Notes: a model not told the origin generated them from the letters alone. Positions 8,329 through 17,550 are shown, counted from the stretch's first letter. The stretch is 64,000 nt of DNA from Prevotella sp. (GCA_024682415.1 JAIKZG010000018.1:1-64000); one strand, 5' to 3'. A program made the numbers and translations.

Positions 8329-9996
8329 GTGAAACTTTGTGAACTGATACGAAAGGGCGGTAATAAATATACTGTCCGTGAAATATTCGGATGGTTGTGG
8401 CGTGCTTGGCGTGGCAATCATCTGCAGGCTGTGCTTAATGCCGCCATCGGATTGATGGGAGTAGGCATAAGCCTGGCGCAGGTGTTGGCAGTGCAGCGTG
8501 CCATTGATGTGGCTTCGGGAAATATTCAGGGGTCTATTTATTGGGCAGTGGCGCTCATGGCATTTCTCATTCTGTGTGATTTCGCTTTGAATATTTCCAC
8601 AGTCTGGATAAAGAATATTCTTGGCATAAAGGCGCAGAACAGAATGCAGCAGCGCATGCTCGACCGCATATTGCGCTCTGAATGGCAGACAAAAGAAAAA
8701 CGCCATTCGGGAGATGTCATCAACAGATTGGTGTTCGACGTGAACACCGTCATCAATTTCCTTACAGAGGTAATCCCGCTTACTCTTTCCACTCTCGCTC
8801 TTTTCGTGGGCGCTTTCTTCTATCTGTTTTCTATGGATAAGGTGCTGGCGTTTATCACTATCGGCATTATTCCAGTCTTTGTGTCGTTGAGCAAGATATA
8901 TGTGCGCTCTATGCGTAAACTTACGAGCACTGTCCGTGCGTCAGACAGTAAAGTGCACAGCGTGCTTCAGGAAACGATTCAGCACAGACTGCTTATTAAA
9001 ACATTGGAAAGCGACGAGTTTGTGGTGGAGAAGTTGGAAGATACACAGAAGGAGCTGCGCCAGAATGTGGTGAAGCGCACCGCTTTCCGTGTGTTTTCCA
9101 ATCTTGTGCTTAATCTCGGTTTCGCTGTCGGCTATATTATAGCTTTCCTTTGGGCGGCACTTCGCATGGCAAATCATAGCCTTACATTTGGCGGAATGAC
9201 AGCTTTCCTTCAGCTTGTAGCGCGTATTCAGAACCCGGCACGAAATCTCACAAAGTTGGTGCCTGCCGTGGTCAATGTGTTTACGGCGGCAGAGCGTCTG
9301 ATGGAGCTGGAGGAAAATCCGTTGGAAAAGCAGGGACAGCCTGTTTACGTAAAGTCACCTTGCGGTGTGCGTCTTGAAAATGTTTCCTTTGCCTATGATG
9401 CAGCCGACGGAAACGTTATTGATAATGTCTCTTTTGATTTCAAACCGGGCACTTGTACTGCTATTCTTGGCGAAACAGGTTCGGGCAAGACTACTCTTAT
9501 CCGTATTATTCTCGCCTTGCTGCATCCGCAGAAAGGTAAGGCCGTCATCTATAATAATAAGGCGGAATATGAATTGTCGCCTCTCCTAAGATGTAATTTC
9601 GTTTATGTGCCTCAGGGAAACACCTTGATGAGCGGCACTATACGTGAAAATCTTCTTCTTGGCAATCTTAACGCTACTGATGAGGAGATGCACGAAGCAT
9701 TGCGTAAAAGCTGTGCCGACTTTGTCTTTGATTTGCCCGATGGACTGAATACCAAATGCCAGGAAAGTGGCGGAGGATTATCAGAGGGGCAGGCTCAACG
9801 AATAGCGATAGCACGCGCATTGCTTCGCGACAGGCAGATTATGCTGTTTGATGAGGCTACCGCGGCTCTTGACCCGGAAACTGAGCGTCAGCTTCTCAAT
9901 AATATTCTTTCCGCCCACGATCGTACAATAATCTTTATCACCCATCGTATGGCAGTGGTAGATTATTGCGACCATACATTGACAATTCAACGCTGA
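8329..9996 (+). CDS. ABC exporter, fused membrane and ATPase domains
   Basis: This 555-residue half-transporter should work as a homodimer in the inner membrane. A six-helix ABC exporter domain covers about residues 25-320. The ATPase has Walker A GETGSGKTT near 381, Q-loop YVPQG, signature LSEGQAQRIAIARALLR near 484, Walker B IMLFDEATAALD and the H-loop ITHR. The frame has no ATG at its start, and GTG at 8329 is the most likely initiator, 18 bases after the nadK stop. The signature has E for the usual second G (LSEGQ), seen in other exporters. The substrate is unknown. A bidirectional terminator follows. Confidence 0.88.
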   Translation: MKLCELIRKGGNKYTVREIFGWLWRAWRGNHLQAVLNAAIGLMGVGISLAQVLAVQRAIDVASGNIQGSIYWAVALMAFLILCDFALNISTVWIKNILGIKAQNRMQQRMLDRILRSEWQTKEKRHSGDVINRLVFDVNTVINFLTEVIPLTLSTLALFVGAFFYLFSMDKVLAFITIGIIPVFVSLSKIYVRSMRKLTSTVRASDSKVHSVLQETIQHRLLIKTLESDEFVVEKLEDTQKELRQNVVKRTAFRVFSNLVLNLGFAVGYIIAFLWAALRMANHSLTFGGMTAFLQLVARIQNPARNLTKLVPAVVNVFTAAERLMELEENPLEKQGQPVYVKSPCGVRLENVSFAYDAADGNVIDNVSFDFKPGTCTAILGETGSGKTTLIRIILALLHPQKGKAVIYNNKAEYELSPLLRCNFVYVPQGNTLMSGTIRENLLLGNLNATDEEMHEALRKSCADFVFDLPDGLNTKCQESGGGLSEGQAQRIAIARALLRDRQIMLFDEATAALDPETERQLLNNILSAHDRTIIFITHRMAVVDYCDHTLTIQR

Positions 9997-10040
9997 TTAT
10001 ATAGCGATTAAAAGGCTTTTAAATAACGATTAAACAACAA

Positions 10041-10074
10041 TAAAGGGAACGTTCTAATTATGGCGTTCCCTTTA
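10041..10074. terminator. Bidirectional terminator
   Basis: The stem AAAGGGAACG/CGTTCCCTTT (10042-10051 with 10064-10073) lies between the converging ABC exporter and DedA genes. Confidence 0.75.
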
Positions 10075-10077
10075 TCT

Positions 10078-10722
10078 TTATTTCATGCTTTGTCTTCTCT
10101 TAATAAAGTATTTCGCGAGATAGTAAACGAAAGCAACGGCTACTATCAGCATTATCGTCACTTTTATGTATTCTCCGTATTCCATTATCTTGTCAGCCAG
10201 TTGTTCTTCCGGCACTATTGAATGGAGATACGAATGGAGATACCAGCCGAGGGCGGCGAGAATGCAGTTCCATGCTCCTGCTCCGATTGTAGTGTAAAGC
10301 AGGAATTTCCAATATGTCATCTTTGATAGTCCGGCAGGAATTGAAATCAGGTGGCGTATGCCCGGAATAAGTCTGCCTGTAATTGTAGCAGCCATGCCGT
10401 GGTCGTAGAAAAACTTTTCGCTCTTTTCCACCTTAGCTTGATTGAGCATACATAGATGACCTAATTTGCTATTGGCAAATCTGTAGATGATTGGTCGTCC
10501 AAGATAATATCCGGCGATGTAATTGATGGTCGCGCCACAGTCAGCGCCTAATGTGGAGAAAAGTATTACTAAGAATATGTTCATGCCTCCTGCCGCTGCG
10601 TGATATGCAGCCGGAGAAACTACTAATTCCGATGGAACGGGGATTACGGTACTTTCCAACAACATCAGAAAGAATACCGTGCCGTAGTTGAGGTTGCCTA
10701 AGAGTGATGATAGCCAGCTCAT
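10078..10722 (-). CDS. DedA family membrane protein
   Basis: This 214-residue multi-pass inner-membrane protein of the SNARE-associated (VTT) family is thought to move or scramble lipid carriers and support membrane-potential homeostasis. Visible family features are the N-terminal ESTVIPVPSELVV, the GATINYIAGYYLGR segment and the reentrant-loop motif GRLIPGIRHLISIPAG with its conserved arginines. It begins 24 bases after the stop of the TPR gene on the same strand and is probably its operon partner. Confidence 0.92.
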   Translation of the reverse strand: MSWLSSLLGNLNYGTVFFLMLLESTVIPVPSELVVSPAAYHAAAGGMNIFLVILFSTLGADCGATINYIAGYYLGRPIIYRFANSKLGHLCMLNQAKVEKSEKFFYDHGMAATITGRLIPGIRHLISIPAGLSKMTYWKFLLYTTIGAGAWNCILAALGWYLHSYLHSIVPEEQLADKIMEYGEYIKVTIMLIVAVAFVYYLAKYFIKRRQSMK

Positions 10723-10746
10723 TTGTGTTATTTGTTTTGTGTGATA

Positions 10747-12165
10747 TTAAAATTCCTGATTTAATAGATACTGATAATAGTCTTTCGTGTCCATGCCTTC
10801 GGGGAATAGATGTGAAAGCACTTTCGATGCTTCATGCGGATTCAGCTCGCAGGCTGCCTTTACATTGGCAAGATATTGATCGTGCAGTCCCATCTCATTG
10901 CAGCATAACGCGAGATAAGAGTAACCCATATGAGTGCGGTTGTTCTGCTGTTTCACAAGTTTGTTGAGCATTTCATACGCTGGCGCGATGTTTCCGTTGT
11001 CGTAAAACGCGATGGCTACGCACAGATATATTCGTGGAGAATGTTTCGATTCTATCATAGCGTTGTGGAAATGCTTTACCGCCTGCTCCATGTCGTTGTT
11101 TTCTAAGCAGATGTATCCGCGCAGCACCATGGCGTCGTTGCGATACCAGCTGTAAATGCCTGTAAGCTTGTTCACGTATTCCAATGCGAAAGCTACGTGC
11201 CCCATTGACGATTCTGCATAGGCAAGCTCTTTGTATATCTCAAAAAGGCAGTTTTGATGTCCTTTCTTAATAGCAATCTTTTCAGCCTGTTTCAGATGTA
11301 TTATGCCTTCCTGGTCTCTGTTCAGATTGAACAAGCAGGAAGCAATCGACATTTCTCCTGTTTCATCGTCTGGACAAAGTTTGTTGTAGCGGTTGAAAAA
11401 GGTCAGAGCATCGGTGTAATTCTCAAGAATGAACAATCCATTAGCCTTAGAGTAAATGGCTTCGGCATTGTGAGGGTCGATGGCGATGGAAAACTCACTG
11501 CTTGTTATTGAGTCGCTCAGTTCGTTGTGGAGCATCTGCGAAGACGCAAGACCGTTCCAATAATTGGTAGAGAAAGGGTTTCGGTCGAGAAGCTCATTAT
11601 ATATTCTCTCGCCTTCTTCGTAGTTGCCTTTTTCAAGTGCGATGCGTCCTTTTATCTCATTGTATTCATCGCTATTGTCGTCGATACACAGATGAAACCA
11701 TTTCTCTGCCAAATCGAAAAAGTTGTAGTCGGCGAAAAGGGTTGCCACGTCGAGCGCGAAGTCGTCGGCTTCATCGCCCACAGATGTCCTCAGACATTCA
11801 TTCAGATATTTGTCGGCTTCAGCGAATTCGCCTACCGAGAGCATTATTTCGGCAGTTATATAGAAATATTCCAGATCTGTTTTGTCTTCAATACGTTCGG
11901 CGTATTCTCTTGCGGCGTAAATATCATTATCGTCTACAAGGGCGATACGCGCTCTCAGAGCGAGCGGCTCCGTAGCGTCAGGGAAAAGCGATAAGGCATA
12001 GTCAACAGTCTGGCGTGATTCTTCCGGCTTGTCGCTGTTGTGATAATATTCAGCGATGTCGGTCAGATCTTCAACGTCAAGATAAGGAGGATTGCCTTCT
12101 TTCATTCCGTCTTCATAGGAGCGTAGCATATCCTTGAATTTGTTGCTGTTATAATAGTCTTCCAT
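10747..12165 (-). CDS. Tetratricopeptide-repeat protein
   Basis: This 472-residue protein is built from helical TPR units, for example near RIYNELLDRNPFSTNYWNGL and AIYSKANGLFILENYTDALT. It has no signal peptide, no membrane segment and no catalytic domain, so it is probably a cytosolic scaffold. It is strongly acidic at its N-terminus. It precedes dedA by 24 bases, the only functional clue. I cannot name a specific partner. Confidence 0.8.
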   Translation of the reverse strand: MEDYYNSNKFKDMLRSYEDGMKEGNPPYLDVEDLTDIAEYYHNSDKPEESRQTVDYALSLFPDATEPLALRARIALVDDNDIYAAREYAERIEDKTDLEYFYITAEIMLSVGEFAEADKYLNECLRTSVGDEADDFALDVATLFADYNFFDLAEKWFHLCIDDNSDEYNEIKGRIALEKGNYEEGERIYNELLDRNPFSTNYWNGLASSQMLHNELSDSITSSEFSIAIDPHNAEAIYSKANGLFILENYTDALTFFNRYNKLCPDDETGEMSIASCLFNLNRDQEGIIHLKQAEKIAIKKGHQNCLFEIYKELAYAESSMGHVAFALEYVNKLTGIYSWYRNDAMVLRGYICLENNDMEQAVKHFHNAMIESKHSPRIYLCVAIAFYDNGNIAPAYEMLNKLVKQQNNRTHMGYSYLALCCNEMGLHDQYLANVKAACELNPHEASKVLSHLFPEGMDTKDYYQYLLNQEF

Positions 12166-12202
12166 TCTCTAACTTTAGAACCTTTCGTTTTTAGCTGTTT
12201 AA

Positions 12203-12240
12203 TTAAAAGGGAAAGCCTTTATCTGACTTTCCCTTAAAAA
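12203..12240. terminator. Terminator after glnS
   Basis: The stem AAGGGAAAG/CTTTCCCTT (12207-12215 with 12227-12235) is followed on the minus strand by a short U run. Confidence 0.6.
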
Positions 12241-12270
12241 TATATGTGCGATTTTGTTATCGTCGGAATA

Positions 12271-13995
12271 TTATTTCTGCATCTTCTTCCATGTATCTTT
12301 CAAGCCTACTGTCTTGTTGTATACAGGATGTGAAGCGTCGCCGTCAGGATCGGCCATGAAGTAACCGATACGCTGGAACTGCAGATATTCGCCCGGCTTG
12401 AGGTTTGCCGCGTAGTCTTCCACATAGCAGTTGGTCATCACCTTTTTGCTTTCAGGGTTGATAAGCTCGCGGAAGTCACGCTCGTCGGCAGAAGGATTCT
12501 CTACGTTGAACAATCGGTCGTATTCTCTTACCTCAGCCTGCTTGCAGTGGTCAGCGCTTACCCAGTGGAGAGTGCCCTTCACCTTTCTGTTTGCGCCTTC
12601 GAGTCCGCTCTTGCTCTGTGGGTCGTAAGTAGCCTGTATCTCGGTGATATTGCCGTCAGCGTCTTTTGTGCAACCGGTACACATCACGATGTATGCGTTC
12701 TTCAGGCGCACCTCTTTGCCTGGAGTCATACGGAAGAATTTCTTTGGAGCGTCTTCCATGAAGTCGGCACGCTCTATCCACAAATTCTTAGAGAATGTAA
12801 TCTTGTGGCTTCCTGCGTTCTCGTCCTCTGGGTTGTTAATTGCTTCCATTTCCTCGCTCTCGCCGTCAGGATAGTTGGTGATTACAAGCTTCACAGGGTC
12901 GAGCACTGCTGAAACGCGTGTTGCCTTCTTGTTGAGATCTTCGCGCACTGATGCTTCGAGCAAAGCCATGTCGTTGAGAGCGTCGAACTTGGTGTAGCCG
13001 ATTGACTTGATGAAGTTGCGAATGCTTTCAGGTGAATAACCTCTACGACGCATACCGCAGAGTGTAGGCATTCGTGGGTCGTCCCATCCTGCTACAAGTC
13101 CCTCGTCTACAAGAGTGTGGAGCTTACGCTTGCTCATTACAGTGTATGTAAGGTTCAAGCGGTTGAACTCAATCTGTCGTGGACGGTTGTCGTTGATATT
13201 CTCTGTTTCTCCGTTCATCTCCTTCAGATAATCTATAAAGAGATTATACAGAGGACGGTGAGGCACGAATTCCAATGTACAGATAGAGTGGGTTACGCCT
13301 TCAAAGAAGTCGCTCTGTCCGTGAGCGAAGTCATACATAGGGTAAACGTGCCACTTTGTTCCTGTGCGGTGGTGTGGAGTCTGGATAATGCGGTAAATGA
13401 TAGGGTCGCGGAAGTGCATGTTAGGATTAGCCATGTCGAGCTTCGCGCGGAGCACCATTGAGCCTTCCACTGCCTCCGGAGTATTCATCTTGTTGAAAAG
13501 CTCAAGACTTTCCTCTACAGGGCGATTTCTGTAAGGTGAAGCAGTGCCAGGCGTGGTAGGAGTGCCTTTCTGAGCGGCAATCTCCTCACTGGTCTGCTCG
13601 TCCACGTATGCGTGGTCATTCTTAATCATCCATACAGCGAAATCCCAAAGTTTCTCGAAATAGTCGGAAGCATAATAAATGTTGTTCCACTTAAATCCGA
13701 GCCACTTTATATCGTTTAATATGTTGTCTACATATTCATTGTTTTCCTTGCTTGGGTTGGTATCGTCGAATCGCAAATTGCAGATACCATTATACTTCTC
13801 GGCAGCTCCGAAGTCCATGCAGATGGCTTTGGCGTGGCCTATGTGCAGATAGCCGTTAGGCTCTGGCGGGAAACGTGTCTGAATACGTCCTCCATTTTTA
13901 CCTTCGGCGAGATCTTCTTCTATAAATTGCTCTACGAAACTGATGCTTTTCTTCTCTTCATCAGCTACCGGCTTATTTTCTTCATTCATCGTCAT
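12271..13995 (-). CDS. glnS: Glutaminyl-tRNA synthetase
   Basis: GlnS charges tRNA-Gln directly. The 574-residue class I enzyme has RFPPEPNGYLHIGHAK near residues 41-56 (the HIGH motif) and the KMSKS equivalent VMSKRKL near 286. The C-terminal anticodon-binding beta-barrels follow, with EYLQFQRIGYF near the end. A second Met two codons in (MTMNEE) could also be the start. Presence of GlnRS means the indirect amidation route is not needed for this tRNA. Its promoter lies inside the first copy of a 78-bp repeat. Confidence 0.97.
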   Translation of the reverse strand: MTMNEENKPVADEEKKSISFVEQFIEEDLAEGKNGGRIQTRFPPEPNGYLHIGHAKAICMDFGAAEKYNGICNLRFDDTNPSKENNEYVDNILNDIKWLGFKWNNIYYASDYFEKLWDFAVWMIKNDHAYVDEQTSEEIAAQKGTPTTPGTASPYRNRPVEESLELFNKMNTPEAVEGSMVLRAKLDMANPNMHFRDPIIYRIIQTPHHRTGTKWHVYPMYDFAHGQSDFFEGVTHSICTLEFVPHRPLYNLFIDYLKEMNGETENINDNRPRQIEFNRLNLTYTVMSKRKLHTLVDEGLVAGWDDPRMPTLCGMRRRGYSPESIRNFIKSIGYTKFDALNDMALLEASVREDLNKKATRVSAVLDPVKLVITNYPDGESEEMEAINNPEDENAGSHKITFSKNLWIERADFMEDAPKKFFRMTPGKEVRLKNAYIVMCTGCTKDADGNITEIQATYDPQSKSGLEGANRKVKGTLHWVSADHCKQAEVREYDRLFNVENPSADERDFRELINPESKKVMTNCYVEDYAANLKPGEYLQFQRIGYFMADPDGDASHPVYNKTVGLKDTWKKMQK

Positions 13996-14014
13996 ATTCT
14001 TTTTATTTTAATTG

Positions 14015-14045
14015 CAAAGATACTGCAAGTTGAGTGAAATGCAAA
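14015..14045 (-). promoter_or_regulatory. glnS promoter, inside the 78-bp repeat
   Basis: On the minus strand TTTG (14045-14042), a 19-base spacer and TATCTTTG (14022-14015) form a full-consensus pair, 19 bases before the glnS start codon. The second repeat copy has the same arrangement, but its -7 box reads TATCTTTA. Confidence 0.7.
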
Positions 14046-14171
14046 ATAAAGCTTGCTATTATTTTCATTTCCGAGACGCAGCGTATTTTATTTAAAGATA
14101 CTGCAAGTTGAGTGAAATGCAAAATAAAGCTTGCTATTATTTTCATTTCTGAGACGCTGCGTAGCTTCTTT
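14016..14171. repeat. 78-bp direct repeat, two copies
   Basis: Copy one (14016-14093) and copy two (14094-14171) both begin AAAGATACTGCAAGTTGAG and are nearly identical for the first 60 bases, diverging in the last 18. Each carries a minus-strand promoter-like element. The unit looks like an intergenic repeat that duplicated in tandem upstream of glnS. Confidence 0.85.
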
Positions 14172-14227
14172 AAAGTACTATTTAATAGGTATTTGGACAA
14201 ATATTAAATAAAATAGTTTGTGAAAAA

Positions 14228-14259
14228 TTTGTTAGTTTAATAAAAGTTCTTTATCTTTG
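14228..14259 (+). promoter_or_regulatory. Promoter of a candidate small RNA
   Basis: TTTG (14228-14231), a 20-base spacer and TATCTTTG (14252-14259) precede a short region ending in a strong hairpin. No full-size gene follows on this strand. Confidence 0.65.
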
Positions 14260-14265
14260 CTCCTG

Positions 14266-14357
14266 TTATCCTGAATACAATCTTTTTACCTTAAAGGTAC
14301 TAATGCCTATTGAAGGTGGGTGCCCGACTCTGCGAAGAGTCGGGCATTTCTCGTTTT
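14266..14357 (+). ncRNA. Candidate free-standing small RNA, about 92 nt
   Basis: A transcript starting near 14266 would contain a small hairpin TACCTT/AAGGTA (14287-14299). It would end in an 11-pair stem TGCCCGACTCT/AGAGTCGGGCA (14321-14331 with 14336-14346) with a GCGA loop and a T-rich tail. AATGCC at 14302 can also pair with GGGCATT at 14342-14348, so two folds compete. The size is compatible with housekeeping RNAs such as the 6S-Flavo class, but I cannot assign it to any family. Confidence 0.45.
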
Positions 14358-14372
14358 ATAAGGCTAAAGAAA

Positions 14373-14408
14373 AAGGATGCAAAACTTTCGCTCTGCATCC
14401 TTCTTTTG
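14373..14408. terminator. Terminator downstream of mltG
   Basis: The stem AAGGATGCA/TGCATCCTT (14373-14381 with 14394-14402) has A- and T-rich flanks that suit either direction. Confidence 0.7.
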
Positions 14409-14422
14409 TATTTTCTTGTTTG

Positions 14423-15469
14423 TTATTTTATTCCTCTTTCGTTTAATGCCTTGCTGTATTTTGCAGCATTCTCCATGTGCTCCTCGTAGGTCTCGGCGAA
14501 GTTGTGGGTACCGCTGAAATCTTCCTTGGCGCACATATACAGATATTTGTGGTGCACATGATTAAGCACAGCGTCGAGTCCAGCTATCGATGGAATGCGG
14601 ATTGGACCAGGAGGCAGCCCCGTGTTGGTGTAAGTGTTGTATGGGCTGTCTATATGAAGCAGATTGTTGTAAATGCGCTTCAGCTCAAACTTCTTCCACG
14701 CGAATTTTATCGTAGGGTCAGCCTGCAAAGGCATACCATTAGGATATTCCTCATTGCGCAGCATAAGGCGGTTGTAATACATGCCTGCAATCATCGGCTT
14801 TTCAGCGTCGTTGGCTGTTTCCTCGTCGATGATGCTTGCGAGGGTGGAAACCTCTATTGTAGACAGCTTCATCTGCTTAGCTTTCTGCGCGCGCTCAAAT
14901 GTCCAGAAGCGCATGCACTCCGTGTTCATCTTGTCAAGGAAGTTGTTTACGGAAATGTTCCAATACACTTCGTAGGTGTTAGGAATAAACATCGCGGCTA
15001 TTGTAGCTGTGTCATATCCGAGCTTCTGGCATATCACCTCGTTGGTGAGAGCCTCATAAAGGCTTGCGCTGTCGAGCATAAGTTTCTTTGAAACCTCGCC
15101 TGCCAGCTTGTCGAGCGTGCGCACCGATGGAATTGTTACTTTTACAGGAGTCTGATTTCCGCTTTTCAGATGGCGAAACAGTTTGAATGTAGACAAATCT
15201 GGGTCTATCGCGTAGCGTCCGCTCTTGATGTTCTCGTCGTAACTTGAATGGCGCACCAATGTTCGCAGAGCGCACATAGAGTGTGTTGATGCCCATGGCT
15301 CAAGTTTCGCGTATACAGAGTCGATGGTATCGTCATTGTCTATATACAGAAATTTAGTCTCGTCTTTCGTAGAGAACGACGAAAAGAAATAATACCATAG
15401 TATGCCCAAAATGATGAGCACGCAAGTGCCTGCCGGCGCAAGGTATTTTTGTTTGTGATTTAATTTCAT
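14423..15469 (-). CDS. mltG: Endolytic transglycosylase MltG
   Basis: MltG cuts nascent glycan strands in the periplasm and helps set their length. The 348-residue protein has a single N-terminal membrane anchor (about residues 10-30). The YceG domain includes the catalytic glutamate in LASIIDEETAND near residue 215, followed by MYYNRL, QADPTIKFA and TNTGLPPGPIRIPS. The C-terminal GTHNFAETYEEH is typical. It has its own promoter at 15531-15501 on the minus strand. Confidence 0.95.
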   Translation of the reverse strand: MKLNHKQKYLAPAGTCVLIILGILWYYFFSSFSTKDETKFLYIDNDDTIDSVYAKLEPWASTHSMCALRTLVRHSSYDENIKSGRYAIDPDLSTFKLFRHLKSGNQTPVKVTIPSVRTLDKLAGEVSKKLMLDSASLYEALTNEVICQKLGYDTATIAAMFIPNTYEVYWNISVNNFLDKMNTECMRFWTFERAQKAKQMKLSTIEVSTLASIIDEETANDAEKPMIAGMYYNRLMLRNEEYPNGMPLQADPTIKFAWKKFELKRIYNNLLHIDSPYNTYTNTGLPPGPIRIPSIAGLDAVLNHVHHKYLYMCAKEDFSGTHNFAETYEEHMENAAKYSKALNERGIK

Positions 15470-15500
15470 GTCTTCCTAATTTCTTATTCGAAAATCGTGG

Positions 15501-15531
15501 CAAAGTTATATATTCTGCCCGAATTGACAAA
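15501..15531 (-). promoter_or_regulatory. mltG promoter
   Basis: On the minus strand TTTG (15531-15528), 19 bases and TAACTTTG (15508-15501) match the consensus pair, 31 bases upstream of the mltG start codon. Confidence 0.7.
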
Positions 15532-15545
15532 ATATTACATCCATA

Positions 15546-15575
15546 AAAAAGAGGAGCGACATTTTGTCGTTCCTC
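15546..15575 (-). terminator. Terminator after tRNA-Lys
   Basis: A hairpin of GAGGA and CGAC segments with a four-A loop lies just 3' of the tRNA. It is followed on the minus strand by six U residues. Confidence 0.65.
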
Positions 15576-15578
15576 TCG

Positions 15579-15651
15579 TGACTCGCATGGGGCTCGAACC
15601 CATGACCCCAACATTAAAAGTGTTGTGCTCTACCAGCTGAGCTAGCGAGTC
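15579..15651 (-). tRNA. tRNA-Lys (anticodon TTT)
   Basis: The minus strand folds as a full 73-base cloverleaf. The acceptor arm pairs GACTCGC with GCGAGTC, the D arm is GCTC/GAGC, the anticodon arm CAACA/TGTTG has loop CTTTTAA, and the T arm ATGGG/CCCAT has loop TTCGAGC; A is the discriminator. The loop gives anticodon UUU for lysine. CCA is not encoded. It has its own promoter (15781-15751) and a terminator directly after it. Confidence 0.97.
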
Positions 15652-15750
15652 ATAAGGATGCTCACGCACCCTGTCTTAAAAAATTTTATAACCACAATAA
15701 GAAGCTTACTTTAGAGTGTATTCTCATATAATCTTTCAGTAAAGCGAGTG

Positions 15751-15781
15751 CAAAGGTAAGACTTTTTTCGAAAGTACCAAA
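15751..15781 (-). promoter_or_regulatory. tRNA-Lys promoter
   Basis: On the minus strand TTTG (15781-15778), 19 bases and TACCTTTG (15758-15751) form the consensus pair. This implies a 5' leader of about 95 bases before the tRNA. Confidence 0.7.
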
Positions 15782-15816
15782 ACTTTTGATCTTTATTTTT
15801 GTCTTTTGTCTCGATT

Positions 15817-16926
15817 TTACTCGTTTTTTTCTTCTTTCTTGTCAGTTTCTATGGCTTTTACAGGCTCTTCCTTCGTTACATAGCGTTGCCAATAGGCAAT
15901 AATCAGCGTGGTGAGAGGAAGGGCGATGATTAGTCCGATGAAGCCTAAAAGCGCCCCCCATACTGATAACGACAGAAGCAAAATCGCTGGGTTAAGTCCC
16001 ATTGCCTTGCCCATTACCTTAGGCGTAACTATCATGTCTATTATCACTTGCACCAATGCAAACAGTCCTACAGCCATGCCGAATACTACCCAGAAGTTTT
16101 GTCCTGTGTCGGCAGCTTTCATCAGCGCGAGGAATGCCGTAGGGATAAGGGCGAATGTGTGCAGATAAGGCACGAGGTCGAGCAGTCCTATAAGTATGCC
16201 GAGGCCTATTGCCATAGGGAAATCCATTATCGTGAAGCCTATGCAGAACAATATTCCCATAATCAGCGCCACTGTGCCCTGACCGCGGATGTAATTGTTG
16301 AGCTCTCTTTCTACGTCGTTCATCACTCCCTGCCACAGCGGACGGTGCTTCTTCGGGAATATCTTTATCCAGTTGTTGGTGAGATATTCGTAGTCGAGAA
16401 GAATGAAAAACATATATAATAAGGTGATGCATGATGCTATCACGCTTATTATTACGCTCGCCGTCTTTCCCACGAAGGAGAACAGCTTAGGCATTGCTGT
16501 CTTCATGGCGTCGGAGAAGTCGTCGCTCTTTATGAATTTCTCTATCTCGTGCTGATTTTCCATCAGCCATTGCTGAATTAGCGTGCCGATGTTGTGCTGA
16601 TGGGTGGTGTGATGCACATATTTGTTTACCACGTCGCCGAGCCTTTCAAACTGCTCTATCATAGGCGGAATGATGAAATAGACTATAAGCCCGATTACCG
16701 CCAGCACCACAATCATGGTCATTATTATGGATAATGCCCTCACCTTAATGCGCAGCCTATTCTCAAAAAACTTCACCATAGGATAAAGCAGATAGGCAAA
16801 CAGCCACGCTATGAAGAAGGGCAGGAGCACTGCGCTCAGGTAGTCTACCATAAAAAGGATGGCGAAAACCAAGAGTCCGATGCCCACCCATCTCACCAGT
16901 TTATCGAGAGTGATTTCCTGTTTCAT
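15817..16926 (-). CDS. AI-2E family transporter (PerM/YdiK-like)
   Basis: This 369-residue inner-membrane protein has about eight hydrophobic helices and the family's conserved tail region, MTPKVMGKAMGLNPAILLLSL-like with the MG..G..P pattern. Members have been linked to export of autoinducer-2 or to Na/H exchange, and the substrate here is unknown. It lies 36 bases after thymidine kinase on the same strand, so the two may be co-transcribed. The C-terminus is charged and lysine/glutamate rich (DKKEEKNE), hence cytoplasmic. Confidence 0.9.
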   Translation of the reverse strand: MKQEITLDKLVRWVGIGLLVFAILFMVDYLSAVLLPFFIAWLFAYLLYPMVKFFENRLRIKVRALSIIMTMIVVLAVIGLIVYFIIPPMIEQFERLGDVVNKYVHHTTHQHNIGTLIQQWLMENQHEIEKFIKSDDFSDAMKTAMPKLFSFVGKTASVIISVIASCITLLYMFFILLDYEYLTNNWIKIFPKKHRPLWQGVMNDVERELNNYIRGQGTVALIMGILFCIGFTIMDFPMAIGLGILIGLLDLVPYLHTFALIPTAFLALMKAADTGQNFWVVFGMAVGLFALVQVIIDMIVTPKVMGKAMGLNPAILLLSLSVWGALLGFIGLIIALPLTTLIIAYWQRYVTKEEPVKAIETDKKEEKNE

Positions 16927-16962
16927 AAATATCTATATATTATAATGTGTGTTCGTTTCTTT

Positions 16963-17550
16963 TTATTTCTTTTGCTCGTTGGCTACAGCCTTCTGATAGC
17001 ATTCGCGGCACAGTGGCTCATATTCTGCCTGCTCGCCAAGCATCACTCGTTTGTCGCCAGGCACGATGCGATGGCTTACATAAGCGAGCGCGCCACATTT
17101 CACGCAGATGGCGTGCACTTTAGTCACCTTGTCGGCAATGGCGCAGAGTGCAGGTATTGGGCCGAAAGGAATGCCTTTGAAGTCCATGTCGAGCCCGGCG
17201 ATAATCACTCTTATTCCTCTGTTGGCGAGTTCGTTGCACACGTCTACCAATCCATCGTCGAGAAACTGAGCTTCGTCGATGCCCACCACGTCGTTGCCCT
17301 CAGCAAGCAGAAGAATAGCGCCCGACGACTCCACAGGAGTAGAAGGAATGCTGTTTTGGTCGTGGCTCACCACGTCTTCTTCTGAATATCGGGTGTCGAT
17401 GGCAGGTTTGAAAATCTCCACCTTTTGTTTAGCGAATTTCGCGCGCTTCATTCGGCGTATCAATTCTTCCGTCTTGCCGGAAAACATTGAGCCGCAAACC
17501 ACCTCTATTCGTCCGCGGTGGTGATTTTCACACATTAAATTTTCATTCAT
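16963..17550 (-). CDS. tdk: Thymidine kinase
   Basis: Tdk phosphorylates thymidine to dTMP for nucleoside salvage. This 195-residue type II enzyme has the P-loop GSMFSGKT at residues 20-27, the DEAQF (Walker B-like) motif near residue 92, and [14 protein letters not shown]. Zinc-binding cysteines lie in CVKCGA and CREC, forming the lasso domain. It is upstream of the AI-2E-type permease and divergent from rsmI. Confidence 0.96.
   Translation of the reverse strand: MNENLMCENHHRGRIEVVCGSMFSGKTEELIRRMKRAKFAKQKVEIFKPAIDTRYSEEDVVSHDQNSIPSTPVESSGAILLLAEGNDVVGIDEAQFLDDGLVDVCNELANRGIRVIIAGLDMDFKGIPFGPIPALCAIADKVTKVHAICVKCGALAYVSHRIVPGDKRVMLGEQAEYEPLCRECYQKAVANEQKK

Noticed and set aside
14302..14445. 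47-codon plus-strand ORF downstream of the small-RNA promoter
   Set aside because: It runs through two terminator hairpins and its predicted product has no sensible composition.
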